From: Rhodopirellula baltica
GTDB taxonomy: Bacteria; Planctomycetota; Planctomycetia; Pirellulales; Pirellulaceae
Assembly: GCA_002901265.1 (NCBI GenBank)
Contig: PPHI01000095.1
Coordinates: 186,001 to 250,000 of the forward strand
DNA length: 64,000 nt
Direction of reading: 5' to 3'
This document shows, piece after piece, positions 1 through 10,343 of the stretch. The notes under the pieces are model-generated. The model was not told the origin of the DNA, did no database searches, and saw nothing but the letters and a program-made list of their open reading frames with translations. How positions within the stretch are numbered: position 1 is the stretch's first letter; every line of letters starts with the position of its first letter. The position numbers and the translations under genes are program-made.

Positions 1-34
1 CCTGTGAGGGCATTTAGCAAGGAGTGGGAAGCGA

Positions 35-691
35 ATGATCGCCAGGAAATCACTAGAACAGAGCTTGGAGATGATCGAAGATTCGATCTCCGGCCAGTGT
101 GACCAAATCGAAGCGATGATCCGGTCTGCCTACCGTGGGCTTTGTGAGCGATGCATGGGAACCGCCGACAATGTGTTGGCGATGGAAGAACGCATCAACG
201 AGAACGAAGTTCAAATCGAAGAGCATTGCCTCGCCGTCTTGGCGTTGCATCAACCGGTCGCAAGTGATTTGCGGCGAACTGCGGCGGCATTAAAAATCAA
301 CGCCGATTTGGAGCGGATTGCTGATCTCGCCTTAAACCTTGCCGAACGCACCGAATCTCTGGTTGAGTTTCCTCATTTGGAAATTCCCAGTCGCCTGACG
401 GATATGGTGCTGTTCTCGATCAACATGTTGCGAGATGCACGCGAGGCATTCTTGAAAGTCGATAAAGGCCTGGCGATGAAAGTTCGCGGCGATGATTGCA
501 AACTCGACGAAATGAATCGCCAAGTAATTCTAGAGCTCACCGAAAAAATGACGGCCCATCCGGAGTGGGTGTCTGGCTACCTCCATGTCTTTTCCGCCTC
601 GCGGATTGTCGAGCGGATCGGCGACCACGCGACCAATATCGCAGAAGACATCGAGTATGTCGTTGATGGCGAAATACATCGGCACCAATAA
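35..691 (+). CDS. phoU: Phosphate transport/signalling regulator PhoU
   Basis: The 218-residue product has the two-repeat, all-helical PhoU architecture. The first repeat (about residues 8-100) contains LALHQPVASDLRRTAAALKI, and the second ends with SRIVERIGDHATNIAEDIEY, the two E/DxxxD metal-site helices typical of the family. PhoU links the PstSCAB phosphate transporter to the PhoR-PhoB two-component system and represses the Pho response when phosphate is plentiful. The start is supported by AAGGAG at 19-24, ten bases upstream of the ATG. The left edge cuts the neighbour; pstB is usual there but cannot be seen. Length is normal for the family. Confidence 0.95.
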   Translation: MIARKSLEQSLEMIEDSISGQCDQIEAMIRSAYRGLCERCMGTADNVLAMEERINENEVQIEEHCLAVLALHQPVASDLRRTAAALKINADLERIADLALNLAERTESLVEFPHLEIPSRLTDMVLFSINMLRDAREAFLKVDKGLAMKVRGDDCKLDEMNRQVILELTEKMTAHPEWVSGYLHVFSASRIVERIGDHATNIAEDIEYVVDGEIHRHQ

Positions 692-720
692 CTACTCCGC
701 CATCAAGCGAAGCCGTTCCC

Positions 721-1188
721 TCAATTGGCGATCAGAGCCAAGTATTGAATGAAGCCGTCCGGGGAATCATCGCGTAAATGATTCTTCGCGATTCCAAGAA
801 TGTCTCGTGCGGCTTTGATAATCGATGCGTGGTCGACTTGGTGAGGGGCGAGGTATGCCAATACTTGCTGTCGCAACGCTTGCGCTGCGGGAGACAGCCC
901 TTCATCCGATTCATCGTCTCGGCTGATCGAACGCAGCGTATGGATCACGACCGAGTCACGCAGTGGGCTTCTGGAGTGGCTGTTCGACAGGATCGCTTCG
1001 ATCATCAACCCCGCAACATCGATCGACACGCTGCTCGTTGGAGCCGCTTGGTGCGAATCGTTGCTGCTGGAGTCATCGCTGCTCGATCCAGTTTGGGCTG
1101 AGTCGGTAGGACGAACATTGCCTTCGTGTCGGCGACGCCGACGACGATCAGCTGCACGAAGGTTCGCCTTGATTTTTGACCGGGACAT
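721..1188 (-). CDS. Hypothetical protein with arginine-rich N-terminus
   Basis: A 155-residue protein I do not recognise. Residues 1-25 are strongly basic, including a run of six arginines. Residues 28-55 are a Ser/Asp/Gln-rich, probably disordered linker. The C-terminal 100 residues look helical and amphipathic (for example AAQALRQQVLAYLAPHQ). No signal peptide or membrane segment is seen. The basic N-terminus could bind nucleic acid, but that is inference only. It runs convergently with phoU and diverges from the ABC exporter genes. Codon use resembles its neighbours, so I regard it as real. Confidence 0.6.
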   Translation of the reverse strand: MSRSKIKANLRAADRRRRRRHEGNVRPTDSAQTGSSSDDSSSNDSHQAAPTSSVSIDVAGLMIEAILSNSHSRSPLRDSVVIHTLRSISRDDESDEGLSPAAQALRQQVLAYLAPHQVDHASIIKAARDILGIAKNHLRDDSPDGFIQYLALIAN

Positions 1189-1518
1189 GGGACGTAAAGA
1201 AAGCGCTTGGTACGGTCCGACACACTCCTTCCACGATATCTAATCTGGAAAAAGATTTCAGTGCATCTGGCTGTTTTTTCAGCACTTTGTCATGGCGGGG
1301 ATGCCTGAGTCGGCTTGATGGAGGGGGTTTCCACAGGCAAAGCCGTGATCCGCTCGCCTTCAGTGGACGAAGGCCTGACGCTTTTGTCGGTTGTGTCGGC
1401 TGCGATCGGTCGATCCGAATTGGCGCCCGCGGAAATGCGACACGGATAGATAGTGATGAGCTAGCTTCATACAGCGTCGCGTTCCCCATTCACCGTCAAA
1501 TCGGGTTCACCCCACCGC
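1189..1518. other. Intergenic region with no recognised gene
   Basis: A 330-base spacer between the divergent hypothetical gene and the ABC exporter pair. It must hold both promoters, but I see no convincing -35/-10 pair, hairpin or RNA gene. No clear Shine-Dalgarno precedes the ABC start at 1519. Confidence 0.5.
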
Positions 1519-2316
1519 ATGATCCACGTCCAACAATTAACCAAACGTTACGAGGATCTGCAGCGAGGTCGTTTTACCGCAGTCGATGGCATCTCCTTTA
1601 CCGCGAAGCGTGGAGAAATCTTCGGCCTACTCGGGCCAAACGGTGCAGGGAAAACGACGGTGCTTCGCATCTTAAGCACCGTGCTTGAGCCAAGCGAAGG
1701 GATTGTGACAGTCGCAGGGTATGACGTGGTTCGTGATCCTGCCGAGGTCCGGCGAAGCATCGGATTCGTCAGCAATAACACCGCCATCTACGATCGCATG
1801 ACCGCGTGGGAGATGGTTGAGTATTTCGGCCGTCTTCATGGGATGCGACGCGATGAATTGCGTGATCGCATGGAGGAACTGTTCAGTCAGTTGCGAATGG
1901 ACGACTTCCGCGACGTGCCTGGCGGAAAGATGTCGACCGGGATGAAACAGAAAGTATCGATCGCGCGGGCGATGATTCACGACCCTCCCGTCTTGATCTT
2001 TGACGAAGCCACATTGGGCTTGGACGTCTTAGTGGCACGCAACCTTTTGGCGGTGATTCGATCGCTGCGTGATGCCGGCAAGTGCTTGATTTTCTCGACT
2101 CACATCATGAGCGAAGTCGAGCGACTTTGTGACAAGATCGCGATCATGTATCGAGGCAAAATCCTCGACACCGGAACCCTTGATGAACTACGGCAACGGC
2201 ACCAAGAAGACGACTTCGAAGAACTCTTCTTCGGTTTGCTAAGCCAGCACGAGCGTGAAAATGGTCGGGTCAGTGACACGGCTGTCGAACGCTGCGAAGG
2301 AGACGTTTTGGCATGA
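1519..2316 (+). CDS. ABC transporter ATP-binding protein, NatA type
   Basis: A 265-residue nucleotide-binding domain. It has Walker A GPNGAGKT at residues 39-46, a Q-loop region near 85, the signature [14 protein letters not shown] at 138-151 (the STGMKQ variant is typical of NatA/CcmA-like exporters), Walker B LIFDEA at 159-164 and the H-loop histidine near 195. The residue after the Walker B glutamate is Ala rather than the usual Pro. It would power export by the membrane protein encoded next, whose ATG overlaps this stop (ATGA), implying translational coupling. In NatAB the substrate is sodium; the substrate here is unknown. Confidence 0.92.
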   Translation: MIHVQQLTKRYEDLQRGRFTAVDGISFTAKRGEIFGLLGPNGAGKTTVLRILSTVLEPSEGIVTVAGYDVVRDPAEVRRSIGFVSNNTAIYDRMTAWEMVEYFGRLHGMRRDELRDRMEELFSQLRMDDFRDVPGGKMSTGMKQKVSIARAMIHDPPVLIFDEATLGLDVLVARNLLAVIRSLRDAGKCLIFSTHIMSEVERLCDKIAIMYRGKILDTGTLDELRQRHQEDDFEELFFGLLSQHERENGRVSDTAVERCEGDVLA

Positions 2317-4628
2317 GTAGGCATTCCGACGCATCACGCACAAATGCGACGCCGTCCGACCAGGCTCGGTGGAGCGCGATTTGGCTAATCTATCTCCGCG
2401 AGATGCGTGACCAACTGCGTGACCGCCGAACTCTGTTCACGATCGCAGTGCTGCCAATCATGCTGTATCCGCTCGTCGGAATGTTGTTGTTGCAGATCGC
2501 TCAGTTTTCGCGGCAACATCCGACCGCCGTCTGCTTGGTTGGGACCGAGCATTTGGTCGACGGGCCGCCACTGCTCGAAGGTGAGTCCTTTGCAACCGAT
2601 CTGACAGAAGACTCCGATGCGATCGAGATGATGGCGTATCGGTGGGATGAACTCACCGGGAATTCAGGATCAAAGAATGCTTCCCAGCGAAACGCCAGCG
2701 ACTTGGATGAAATGGTCAGGGAAAAGGCCAAGCGTTGGGTTTCCGAAGGCGCGTTTGATTTGGTGGTCCTGTTCCCTCCGGATTTCAAACAAACCTCATT
2801 GGATCAGAACTTAATCGGTTCGGCCAATCAAGAAACGGCTACGCCACATTCGCAAATTGCCCTGTACTTCAACGCTGGTCGCGATCAGTCGGTCGTCGCA
2901 CGGGGACGCGTCGCATCCATTCTTACCGCGTGGCGAGGTGAGTGGATCAAAGAACGCTTGTCAGGAGTAGGAATCGATCCGGAGGTTTTACTACCGTTTG
3001 ATTGGGCTGATCAAGACATGTCGCCCAAGCAGACACGCGAGACTGCATTCTGGAGCAAGCTGCTCCCGTTCATCATGCTAGTGTGGGCGATGACCGGAGC
3101 GTTTTATCCGGCGATCGACTTAGTCGCAGGTGAGAAAGAACGCGGGACATTAGAAACGCTACTTTGCAGTCCCGCACTTCGTTGCGAGATCGTTTGGGGC
3201 AAGCTTGGTGCGGTCGCAACCTTCAGTATGCTGACAGCGTTGTTGAACGCGGGCAGTATGCTGATGACCAGTTCATTGGCCTTTAAACACATCAACATCG
3301 CCGGAACGTCGCAAGCCTTTGGTGCACCGCCACTCGTTCCGATGCTTTGGCTTTTCGTCGCACTGATTCCGTTGTCTTGTTTGTTCAGCGCGCTCGCATT
3401 GGCCGTTGCCGCGATGGCACGTAGCAGCAAAGAAGGACAGTATTACCTGATGCCTTTGATGATGGTCACGTTACCACTGGTGATGTTGCCAATGCTGCCC
3501 GGTTCAACATTGAACATCGGCACAAGTTTGATTCCTGTCACAGGAATGTTCTTGCTGGTTCGGGCATTGGTCGAAGGCCAATACACCACCGCACTGTTTT
3601 ATCTGCCGATGGTAGCGACCGTCACGGGAGTCTGTCTGTGGGCTGCCGCGCGCTGGGCGAGGCACCAATTTGAAAACGAGTCGGTGTTGTTTGGCGGCGG
3701 CGAACAATGGGAACTTGGGATGTGGGTCCGCCACCTTTGGAGAGACCGTCAGCAAGCGGCAACGCCGGCACAAGCCTATGCCTGTGGCGCGTTTATCCTG
3801 GTGACATTGTTCTTCGCACGTCTGAGCGTGGCGATTACGCCGACGGACTTTGCCGGGATCGCCAAGATGATCATGTTGCCTCAGGTCTTGATCGTGTTCC
3901 CACCGCTACTGATGGCGACGATGTTTACAACCTCGATTCGCGAAAGCTTGCGGATTCGTATGACCCACTGGACGGTACTGCCACTCGCAGTGCTGTTTGG
4001 TGTCACGTTGCACCCGACCTATGTGATGCTTTCCAAGTTCATCAATCACTTGTATCCGGTCAGCGCCGAAGCTGCCGAGGCGATGAAGCCGTTCGCCGAA
4101 CAAATCGGTTCGGCATCGTGGACATCGGTGGTGCTTTTGATGGCCGTCCTGCCGGCGTTCTGTGAAGAGCTCGCATTCCGAGGGTTTATCTTTGGCGGCC
4201 TGGTACGTGAGCGGGGTAAGCTGCGGGCGGTTGCGATCACCGCGCTAATGTTCGGGATTTCGCATGGTGTTCTGCAGCAATCGATCGCCGCGTCTTTAAT
4301 GGGCATCGTGCTGGGCTGGATCACGCTACGAACCGGAAGCATCCTTCCTTGCGTGCTTATCCATGTGACGAATAACTCATTGTCGGTGTCGCTTGACCGT
4401 ATCGCGTCAAGCGGGTGGGAAGGGGCTCAGATGTTTGTCACGCAAACCGAACTGGGGCCGTCGTACCAGCCGTTCTGGACCTTGATCAGCATGGGGGTCG
4501 CGACGACATGCTTGCTGTACTTCGGAACGATGACTCCAGCAATTGATGAAAGTGACGCGGAAATCATCGCCGACCATCAAGACTATGTGGATCCAACGAA
4601 GTCACTGATCGCCGCCAACGGCGTGTGA
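2313..4628 (+). CDS. ABC-2 permease fused to a CPBP intramembrane protease
   Basis: A 771-residue membrane protein. The first 470 residues are a NatB/ABC-2 permease: an N-terminal helix, a large extracytoplasmic loop (about 65-245), then a block of five or six helices including the [19 protein letters not shown] stretch that marks this family. The last 300 residues are a CPBP (CAAX-like) protease domain with the EExxxR motif at E618/E619/R623, the second histidine at H651 (FGISH) and the third motif HVTNN from H684. All catalytic positions are intact. It overlaps the ATPase gene by four bases. The fusion suggests that export and intramembrane proteolysis of the same substrate are linked, possibly a lipoprotein or peptide; that is inference. 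Confidence 0.88.
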   Translation: MSRHSDASRTNATPSDQARWSAIWLIYLREMRDQLRDRRTLFTIAVLPIMLYPLVGMLLLQIAQFSRQHPTAVCLVGTEHLVDGPPLLEGESFATDLTEDSDAIEMMAYRWDELTGNSGSKNASQRNASDLDEMVREKAKRWVSEGAFDLVVLFPPDFKQTSLDQNLIGSANQETATPHSQIALYFNAGRDQSVVARGRVASILTAWRGEWIKERLSGVGIDPEVLLPFDWADQDMSPKQTRETAFWSKLLPFIMLVWAMTGAFYPAIDLVAGEKERGTLETLLCSPALRCEIVWGKLGAVATFSMLTALLNAGSMLMTSSLAFKHINIAGTSQAFGAPPLVPMLWLFVALIPLSCLFSALALAVAAMARSSKEGQYYLMPLMMVTLPLVMLPMLPGSTLNIGTSLIPVTGMFLLVRALVEGQYTTALFYLPMVATVTGVCLWAAARWARHQFENESVLFGGGEQWELGMWVRHLWRDRQQAATPAQAYACGAFILVTLFFARLSVAITPTDFAGIAKMIMLPQVLIVFPPLLMATMFTTSIRESLRIRMTHWTVLPLAVLFGVTLHPTYVMLSKFINHLYPVSAEAAEAMKPFAEQIGSASWTSVVLLMAVLPAFCEELAFRGFIFGGLVRERGKLRAVAITALMFGISHGVLQQSIAASLMGIVLGWITLRTGSILPCVLIHVTNNSLSVSLDRIASSGWEGAQMFVTQTELGPSYQPFWTLISMGVATTCLLYFGTMTPAIDESDAEIIADHQDYVDPTKSLIAANGV

Positions 4629-5282
4629 GACAACGTCCGGTCTTCAACACAGCTCGACGGTTGCCAAGTCGTTCGTCCTCTTGGTATCTCGTCTTCTTGC
4701 TGAGCTCGCATTGGCAACCACAGCGATGCTGTTGCTTCTCTACGAAAGTACGCCTGCACTATCGGGCAACTACGGGAGCTGAATTCCCCATCGAGTGAGC
4801 TGCTTGAAAGGCGACGATCGGATCTCAACTTGGCGGTGAGAGTCCCCAGCATAGCGGTGTCCTTTACGATCTCGTCAAGCAACAACACTGGTGCTGATTG
4901 AAGTTCTTTTTCATCCGATTGAAATCGTTTGTGGACGCACGATTATTGATGTCGCGCGGCGCACGCATCAATAGACGATAGGTGTTACTTGCGCGATCGC
5001 TCGATGCGCCTTACATCGCATGCAGCGGACGTCGAAAACACCTTGTGATCCTTCAAAAAACGCTTCAAAAAGGGTTACTTACAACCCGAACGCGAGAAAT
5101 TTTTTTCAGGCGTTTGGGGCAATTCATCGCCCGCAAAAAACCTGTCAAAGAATGACCACTCCACGTTGCGCGGACGGTCGAAAACAAAATTCGTGACGCT
5201 TTAAAAGTCTCGGTTAATATCCTGTGCGATGTATGCAGTTCATTGCACTGTTGATCCTACACACGATCGAGAGGTCATCTTG
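4629..5282. other. Intergenic region, no convincing gene
   Basis: About 650 bases between the exporter pair and the small lipoprotein gene. The last 250 bases are A/T-rich for this genome and contain a repeated CTTCAAAAA element near 5047-5070, and a possible -10 (TTAATAT) near 5213. A 101-codon minus-strand reading frame at 4583-4888 overlaps the permease gene and looks spurious. No tRNA or hairpin terminator was found. Confidence 0.5.
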
Positions 5283-5459
5283 ATGAAACTATCCCGTTGG
5301 TTGCTGACGGGGGCTTTGCTTGCCCCCGTTATGTTATCGAGCGGATGTGGTGGTTCGAACAACGACACCACCTATCTGCCAGTAGCGCCCCCTACACCTG
5401 AGGAGCGTGAAGCCGCTAAGGCGTACACAGAACAAATGCTCAAACGACCGGGCACTTAG
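5283..5459 (+). CDS. Small secreted lipoprotein
   Basis: A 58-residue protein with a clear type II signal: MKLSR, a hydrophobic stretch, and the lipobox LSSGC at about residues 18-22. After the acylated cysteine comes GGSNND and a short charged tail with EERE and AKAYTEQMLK. I take the start at the ATG at 5283 rather than the in-frame ATG at 5229, because it places the signal peptide at the N-terminus and GAGAGGT-like purines lie just upstream. Such tiny lipoproteins often stand next to DUF1559 genes in planctomycetes, as here (109 bases upstream). Function unknown. Confidence 0.75.
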   Translation: MKLSRWLLTGALLAPVMLSSGCGGSNNDTTYLPVAPPTPEEREAAKAYTEQMLKRPGT

Positions 5460-5568
5460 TTCTTGTTTTCTTTTCAGTAATGTTTCGAGCGTCACTCGGT
5501 TGAAAAGGCGGCTTTGAAGACGACGAACGAACCTCTTTTTCACCCCTTTCTGATTTCTATTTTTCCAA

Positions 5569-6771
5569 ATGACTAACCATCAGCAAACTTCTCTCCGCAA
5601 ACCAGCGCGACGCCAAGGTTTTACCTTGGTTGAATTGTTGGTCGTGATTGCCATCATCGGCATTCTCGTGGGGCTGTTGCTACCTGCCGTCCAGGCAGCT
5701 CGTGAGGCAGCTCGCCGAATGAGTTGTAGCAACAACTTCAAACAGATCGGACTCGCACTCCACAACTACCACTCAGCTTACAAACGTCTCCCGATGAATG
5801 CCGGCGGCACGAAATCGGGTGGTTCGGGCTATAATAATTCTCTTTGGCTGAGTTGGATGGTTGGCACGCTGCCCTTCATGGAGCAGCAAGGCTTGTGGGA
5901 TCAGATCAGCAATCCCTATGGGTTTGAACGTGACCGCGTTACTCCCATCAACCCACCGTACCCACCAATGGGACCTCCGCCGTGGGAAGAGTTCTACGCA
6001 CCATGGCTGACTCAGGTGCAAACGTTCCGTTGCCCCAGTGACCCTGCGACCCTCACACCAGGTCGCGTCGCATTCAGCAACTACACCGCGTGTACTGGTG
6101 ATGCGATCAAAGAACAGCACCACTCGGGTGTTTGGCACGACGGCCAACCTTGGACCGGTGGCGGATGGAATGAATCGATCGTAAAGCGTTGGGGCCGTGG
6201 AGCATTCCAAGCCCGTCACTTTACTCGATTCCGTGACTTCCAAGACGGTTTGAGCAACACGATCGCTGCCGGCGAAATCGCTTGCGACCTGGGTTCACGC
6301 GAAATCATGACCGTGGCTCTTCTTGACAACCAAGTCGAGCGTCAAACGCCGAACTACTACGAGACCAGCGGTGCGATCGATCCGGAACGTCCAAGGTTCT
6401 GGGCTGAAACCGCAACGCTTGACGACAACATCAACCACGGTCGTGGTCACCGTTGGAGCGATGGTCGTCCGCAATCGTCTGGCTTCGTCACGATTCGCCC
6501 GCCAAATAGCTACAACGTCATCGAAGCACACGGAAGCCGCGGCTTGCTGAGTGCATCGAGTCGTCACCCCGGTGGCGTGCACGTCTTGATGTCTGACGGT
6601 GCGGTGAAGTTTATTACCGAGTCTATCGACACCGGTGACCAAACGCATATTCCTTACGGCGAACCGAACCCTCCAGACACTAGCCTGGGTGCCGGCAAGC
6701 CAAGCCCCTACGGTATCTGGGGTGCTCTCGGAACTCGTGCAGGTCACGAAGTTATCGATCAAGAATTCTAG
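5569..6771 (+). CDS. DUF1559 protein with type II pseudopilin N-terminus
   Basis: A 400-residue member of the large planctomycete DUF1559 family. Residues 15-40 are a type IV prepilin signal, RRQGFTLVELLVVIAIIGIL: cleavage would fall between G and F, and the glutamate at position +5 is present. Then comes the family-defining region with PAVQAAREAARR, CSNNFKQIGLALHNYHS and a C-terminal block HPGGVHVLMSDGAVKFI. Family members are thought to be processed by prepilin peptidase and to form part of the cell envelope or pseudopilus-like structures; the precise role is unknown. It is followed by an intrinsic terminator at 6855-6894, so the transcription unit ends here. Confidence 0.93.
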   Translation: MTNHQQTSLRKPARRQGFTLVELLVVIAIIGILVGLLLPAVQAAREAARRMSCSNNFKQIGLALHNYHSAYKRLPMNAGGTKSGGSGYNNSLWLSWMVGTLPFMEQQGLWDQISNPYGFERDRVTPINPPYPPMGPPPWEEFYAPWLTQVQTFRCPSDPATLTPGRVAFSNYTACTGDAIKEQHHSGVWHDGQPWTGGGWNESIVKRWGRGAFQARHFTRFRDFQDGLSNTIAAGEIACDLGSREIMTVALLDNQVERQTPNYYETSGAIDPERPRFWAETATLDDNINHGRGHRWSDGRPQSSGFVTIRPPNSYNVIEAHGSRGLLSASSRHPGGVHVLMSDGAVKFITESIDTGDQTHIPYGEPNPPDTSLGAGKPSPYGIWGALGTRAGHEVIDQEF

Positions 6772-6854
6772 TCTTGGCGGCGACATGCGGGAAACAAGAC
6801 ATCAGCATTCTGTTGGTTGACTTCTCTCGCAACACAACGATTCTTTCTGGTCAG

Positions 6855-6894
6855 CACTCTCGTCGTTTTCTACGGCGAGGGTGCTTCTTCTTTT
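6855..6894 (+). terminator. Rho-independent terminator after the DUF1559 gene
   Basis: A ten-pair stem, CACTCTCGTC (6855-6864) with GGCGAGGGTG (6874-6883), including two G-U pairs, a nine-base loop, then the T-rich tail CTTCTTCTTTT. It lies 83 bases past the DUF1559 stop. It also argues against starting the next gene at 6774. Confidence 0.8.
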
Positions 6895-6965
6895 GGTATC
6901 GGTGTAAGCCGCACCTAAACTGTCTAAATGGCTTTCATACCGAATCTTTTGTTCCGGCATCTTCG

Positions 6966-9900
6966 ATGAAACAGGTCGTCAAGCTCGCTCTTCGCTGTCC
7001 GATCACCGTCTGCGTCACAGGTCTGCTTTGTGTCTTGTCGGTGGGGTGCTCGCAATCAGCCAATGAGGTCAAGCCGGCGGGGTCGGTTGATCACGCGAAC
7101 GACTTACAAGGGGTGAGTGAATCCACTCAGCAAGCGGCGCTGAACGTTCCCGAGGATGACCTGTCAATCGAGGCCATCGCCAAAGAGATTGAGCAAGGGC
7201 ACATCGCTAACGCTCAAAAGGCGATCAACAAACGTTTGATCGCTGATCCCGGCGACGAAGCGACCATTGAACTGAATGCCGACTTGCTGTGGAAAAATAA
7301 CAGTCATGATGCGGCAATCGAAGTTTATCGAAGCTTGATCCAATCCGACAAAACGCCCGCGAGGTCATTGTTGGTCAAGTTGATCGATGCCTACATCCAG
7401 ACCGGCCAGCCCTTTAGCGCTGTCGAAACGCTAAAGACCGCAATCAAGCATTACCCTCGCTTCACGCAATTCCACTACGACATCGCTGGGATTGCCGCCG
7501 CGGTCGGAATCACCGATGAAGGTGTGCCTTCGCTGCAAACGTTGATTATGCATGGCCAGTCGGATCTGGAAACGGTCACCATCACCACCAACCCCGGGCG
7601 AGTCAAACCGGACTGGGAGTACTTGTTTCGTTTGGTACACACGCACCCCGAGCGTGAAGAATTGCAACTCGGTTTGGCCGCCATCGACATCTCAAACGTG
7701 CGTTACGACGATGCCGCTAAGAAACTTGAGATGCTGCTTGAGCGGCGTCCGAAAATGGCGCGAGCACAGTTGCTATATGGCAAGTGTTTGGTCGAAATTA
7801 ACGACGTCGAAAGGCTACGCAACTGGGTCGACAATCTGAAGGTCGATCTGAGCGACAGTCCCGAGTACTGGAACGTGATCGCGCTTTGGGCGCAAAACCG
7901 CGGCGAGCACGAAGAGGCCTGCCGGGCCTATTGGGAAGCTCTCGACCGTGACCCAAGTAATTTCAAAGCGATGATCGGCTTGCACCAAAGTTTGCTTCAG
8001 GTTGGGAAGCTTGACGACGCCGAAACGGTTGCTCGCTATATCGAGCTAGAAACTGAACTGCGAAGCGCTCTCAATGATTTCTTCGAGACCAAGGAATCCT
8101 CACAGCGTCTGGGGCTGTTGATCGCGACGACGGTCTATCAACTCGGTCGTCCTTGGATCGCGGAGGCTTGGGCACGCCATGCCTTGCGACTTCCCAACGA
8201 AAAGGTCGCTGGGATTACTGCAACGTACAAACAGATCCGTAGCGAACTGACAAAGAATACTCCGTGGCAACAACGCAAAAAGTCGCTGCCGGTCTTGTTG
8301 GCAGACCTCGCCACCCTGCCTCCGCCCCAATGGCATTTCCCCGAATCAGGTTCCAATCAAAACATCGCGACCAAAGCCCCGATTCCGCGGTTCGTCAACG
8401 AAGCCGTGCTGCGTGGCTACGAACATTCGTCATTGAAAGACGTCAAAGGGGGCAAGAACGGATATTGGATTTACCAAACCGTTGGTGGTGGCGTTTCAGT
8501 GTTGGATTTTGACCTCGACGGTTGGCCTGATTTAGCGTCGGCGATGCTGAACGGAACACCGATGGAGGTCGATTCATCGCCAAATGAGCTGCACCGCAAT
8601 CTTCAAGGCAAGATGATGCGTTGCGATGCGCACGCAAACTATGTTGATCATGGGTTCGGACAAGGGATCGCAATTGGTGATGTCAATGGCGACGGATTTC
8701 CAGACATGATCGATTTGAACATCGGCGAGAATCGGTACTACCAAAACAACGGCGACGGGACGTTTACTGATCTGACTGAGACGCTTGGGTTGAAGGGAAA
8801 GCGTTGGTCGACATCGGGCGTGATCGCCGACCTCGATTCCGACGGAGCGTTGGATTTTTATGAGGCCTGTTACTGTGACGGGATGGAGCCGTATGAAAAG
8901 CATTGTGGTGGCGACAGCCATGTCACGACTTGCTCGCCCCTGTTCTTCGCGGCACAAGACGACGTGTTGTGGCGTGGCGGTGAATCCTTGGCGGTTCGCA
9001 ACGCTTCAACATCATTGGGCGAAGTCGCCGCAGCCGGGCGAGGGTTGGGGATCGTTGCCGGATATTTCGATGAGATTCCGGGGATGGATTTTTATGTTGC
9101 GAACGATATGTCGGCGAACCATCTGTGGTCTCCGTCAGGTGATGGTGACGAAGCAAATTGGACTGAAGTCGGAACGGTTCGTGGCGTTGGTCTGAGTGGG
9201 ATCTCGCTCGCGCAAGCCTCAATGGGAATCGCCGCGGCTGATCCCGACTTCGATGGCGATATCGATTTTTACGTGACACACTTTTCAACCGATTACAACA
9301 CGTACTACGAACAGGTCGCACCAGGAAGCTGGGTCGACAAGACATACCAAACCGGGATGTTGGAACCGACGATGACCTGGCTCGGTTTCGGAACGCAGTG
9401 GGTTGATATGACCAATCACGGCAACCTCGAGCTATTTGTTGCCAACGGTCATGTGAACAAACCGGCAGACGGTTCAGGTGGGTACATGATGAGACCACAA
9501 CTGTTTGCACGCCAACCGAATGGCCGTTGGAAGGAACACGAGCCAGCAACAATTGGGACCTACTTCGAACAAGAGCATCTTGGACGCGCGGTCGCATACG
9601 CAGATGTTGATCGTGATGGGCGAAACGATCTGGTCGTGACCCATGTCGCCGAGCCATCTTCGATCTTGATCAATCACACCGATACGACGGGGCATTCATT
9701 GCGTTTCTTCTTGAAGGCAACCGAATCCGTCCGCGATGCGGTGGGGGCAAAAGTCACGATGACCATCAACGGGCGCAGCAAGACTTTCCAGTTGCTTGCC
9801 GGTGACGGATACATGTGCACCAACGAAAAGTGCATTCATGTCGGACTCTCGAATGCGACCGAAGTCACTGACGTTTCGGTCACTTGGCCGTCAGGTAATG

Positions 9901-9983
9901 TCACAAATTACGGGAACGTTGCGGCCGGACATGACTATCTGTTGGTCGAATCGCAAGATCTTTTTGAATTGGCCGGCGAGTGA
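6966..9983 (+). CDS. CRTAC1-type lipoprotein: TPR, VCBS/FG-GAP repeats, ASPIC/UnbV domain
   Basis: A 1005-residue secreted lipoprotein. The chosen ATG gives an N-terminal lipid signal ending in LSVGCS; an upstream in-frame start at 6774 would read through a terminator. Residues about 60-440 are tetratricopeptide-like helices. The middle holds VCBS/FG-GAP repeats with calcium-binding loops such as DFDLDGWPD, DVNGDGFPD, DLDSDGALD and DVDRDGRND, expected to form a beta-propeller. The C-terminus is an ASPIC/UnbV domain (AVGAKVTMTINGRSKTFQLL to VSVTWPSG). The family is common in marine Planctomycetes and Verrucomicrobia and is thought to bind ligands at the cell surface; the ligand is unknown. It ends eight bases from a convergent gene. 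Confidence 0.9.
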   Translation: MKQVVKLALRCPITVCVTGLLCVLSVGCSQSANEVKPAGSVDHANDLQGVSESTQQAALNVPEDDLSIEAIAKEIEQGHIANAQKAINKRLIADPGDEATIELNADLLWKNNSHDAAIEVYRSLIQSDKTPARSLLVKLIDAYIQTGQPFSAVETLKTAIKHYPRFTQFHYDIAGIAAAVGITDEGVPSLQTLIMHGQSDLETVTITTNPGRVKPDWEYLFRLVHTHPEREELQLGLAAIDISNVRYDDAAKKLEMLLERRPKMARAQLLYGKCLVEINDVERLRNWVDNLKVDLSDSPEYWNVIALWAQNRGEHEEACRAYWEALDRDPSNFKAMIGLHQSLLQVGKLDDAETVARYIELETELRSALNDFFETKESSQRLGLLIATTVYQLGRPWIAEAWARHALRLPNEKVAGITATYKQIRSELTKNTPWQQRKKSLPVLLADLATLPPPQWHFPESGSNQNIATKAPIPRFVNEAVLRGYEHSSLKDVKGGKNGYWIYQTVGGGVSVLDFDLDGWPDLASAMLNGTPMEVDSSPNELHRNLQGKMMRCDAHANYVDHGFGQGIAIGDVNGDGFPDMIDLNIGENRYYQNNGDGTFTDLTETLGLKGKRWSTSGVIADLDSDGALDFYEACYCDGMEPYEKHCGGDSHVTTCSPLFFAAQDDVLWRGGESLAVRNASTSLGEVAAAGRGLGIVAGYFDEIPGMDFYVANDMSANHLWSPSGDGDEANWTEVGTVRGVGLSGISLAQASMGIAAADPDFDGDIDFYVTHFSTDYNTYYEQVAPGSWVDKTYQTGMLEPTMTWLGFGTQWVDMTNHGNLELFVANGHVNKPADGSGGYMMRPQLFARQPNGRWKEHEPATIGTYFEQEHLGRAVAYADVDRDGRNDLVVTHVAEPSSILINHTDTTGHSLRFFLKATESVRDAVGAKVTMTINGRSKTFQLLAGDGYMCTNEKCIHVGLSNATEVTDVSVTWPSGNVTNYGNVAAGHDYLLVESQDLFELAGE

Positions 9984-9990
9984 CGATCGC

Positions 9991-10335
9991 TTAACCACGG
10001 CGGAAAATAAAGTACGCCGCACCGATGATGCAGAGCGTTGCCCAGAGATAATCCCAACTCAGTTTTTCCTTCATGTAAAACAACGCGAAGGGAATGAAAA
10101 CGGTGAGCGCGATCACTTCTTGCATGATCTTTAACTGCCCAAGTTTCAGAACCGTTGACCCTAGTCGGTTGGCCGGAACCTGAAGCATGTATTCGAAAAA
10201 CGCGATGCCCCAGCTGACAAGGGCAGCGACAATCCATGGCTTGGTAGAGAGATTTTTGAGGTGACCATACCAAGCGAAGGTCATGAAAACGTTGCTACAG
10301 ATTAGCAGCAAGATCGTTGTCAAAGTTGGAGGCAT
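9991..10335 (-). CDS. DMT-superfamily small membrane protein (DUF486)
   Basis: A 114-residue protein with four predicted membrane helices and the DUF486 landmarks MTFAWYGHLK, FFEYMLQVPANR and LKIMQEVITL-like (here LKIMQEVIALTVF), ending in YFIFRRG. It belongs to the drug/metabolite transporter superfamily but has only four helices, like the SMR group, so it would need to dimerise. Substrate is unknown. Its stop abuts the convergent CRTAC1 gene. Its start lies eight bases downstream of the PQQ-propeller gene stop on the same strand, so the two are probably co-transcribed. Confidence 0.9.
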   Translation of the reverse strand: MPPTLTTILLLICSNVFMTFAWYGHLKNLSTKPWIVAALVSWGIAFFEYMLQVPANRLGSTVLKLGQLKIMQEVIALTVFIPFALFYMKEKLSWDYLWATLCIIGAAYFIFRRG

Positions 10336-10343
10336 CGATGGGG

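Noticed and set aside
4583-4888. 101-codon minus-strand frame after the CPBP fusion gene
   Set aside because: Overlaps the end of a real gene and shows no conserved or domain-like features.
6774-6965. 64-codon N-terminal extension of the CRTAC1-type gene
   Set aside because: It would cross an intrinsic terminator and bury the lipoprotein signal; the ATG at 6966 places the lipobox properly.
8923-9657. 244-codon minus-strand frame inside the CRTAC1 gene
   Set aside because: Antisense to a well-supported gene, low-complexity Arg/Ser/His translation, no ribosome-binding site.
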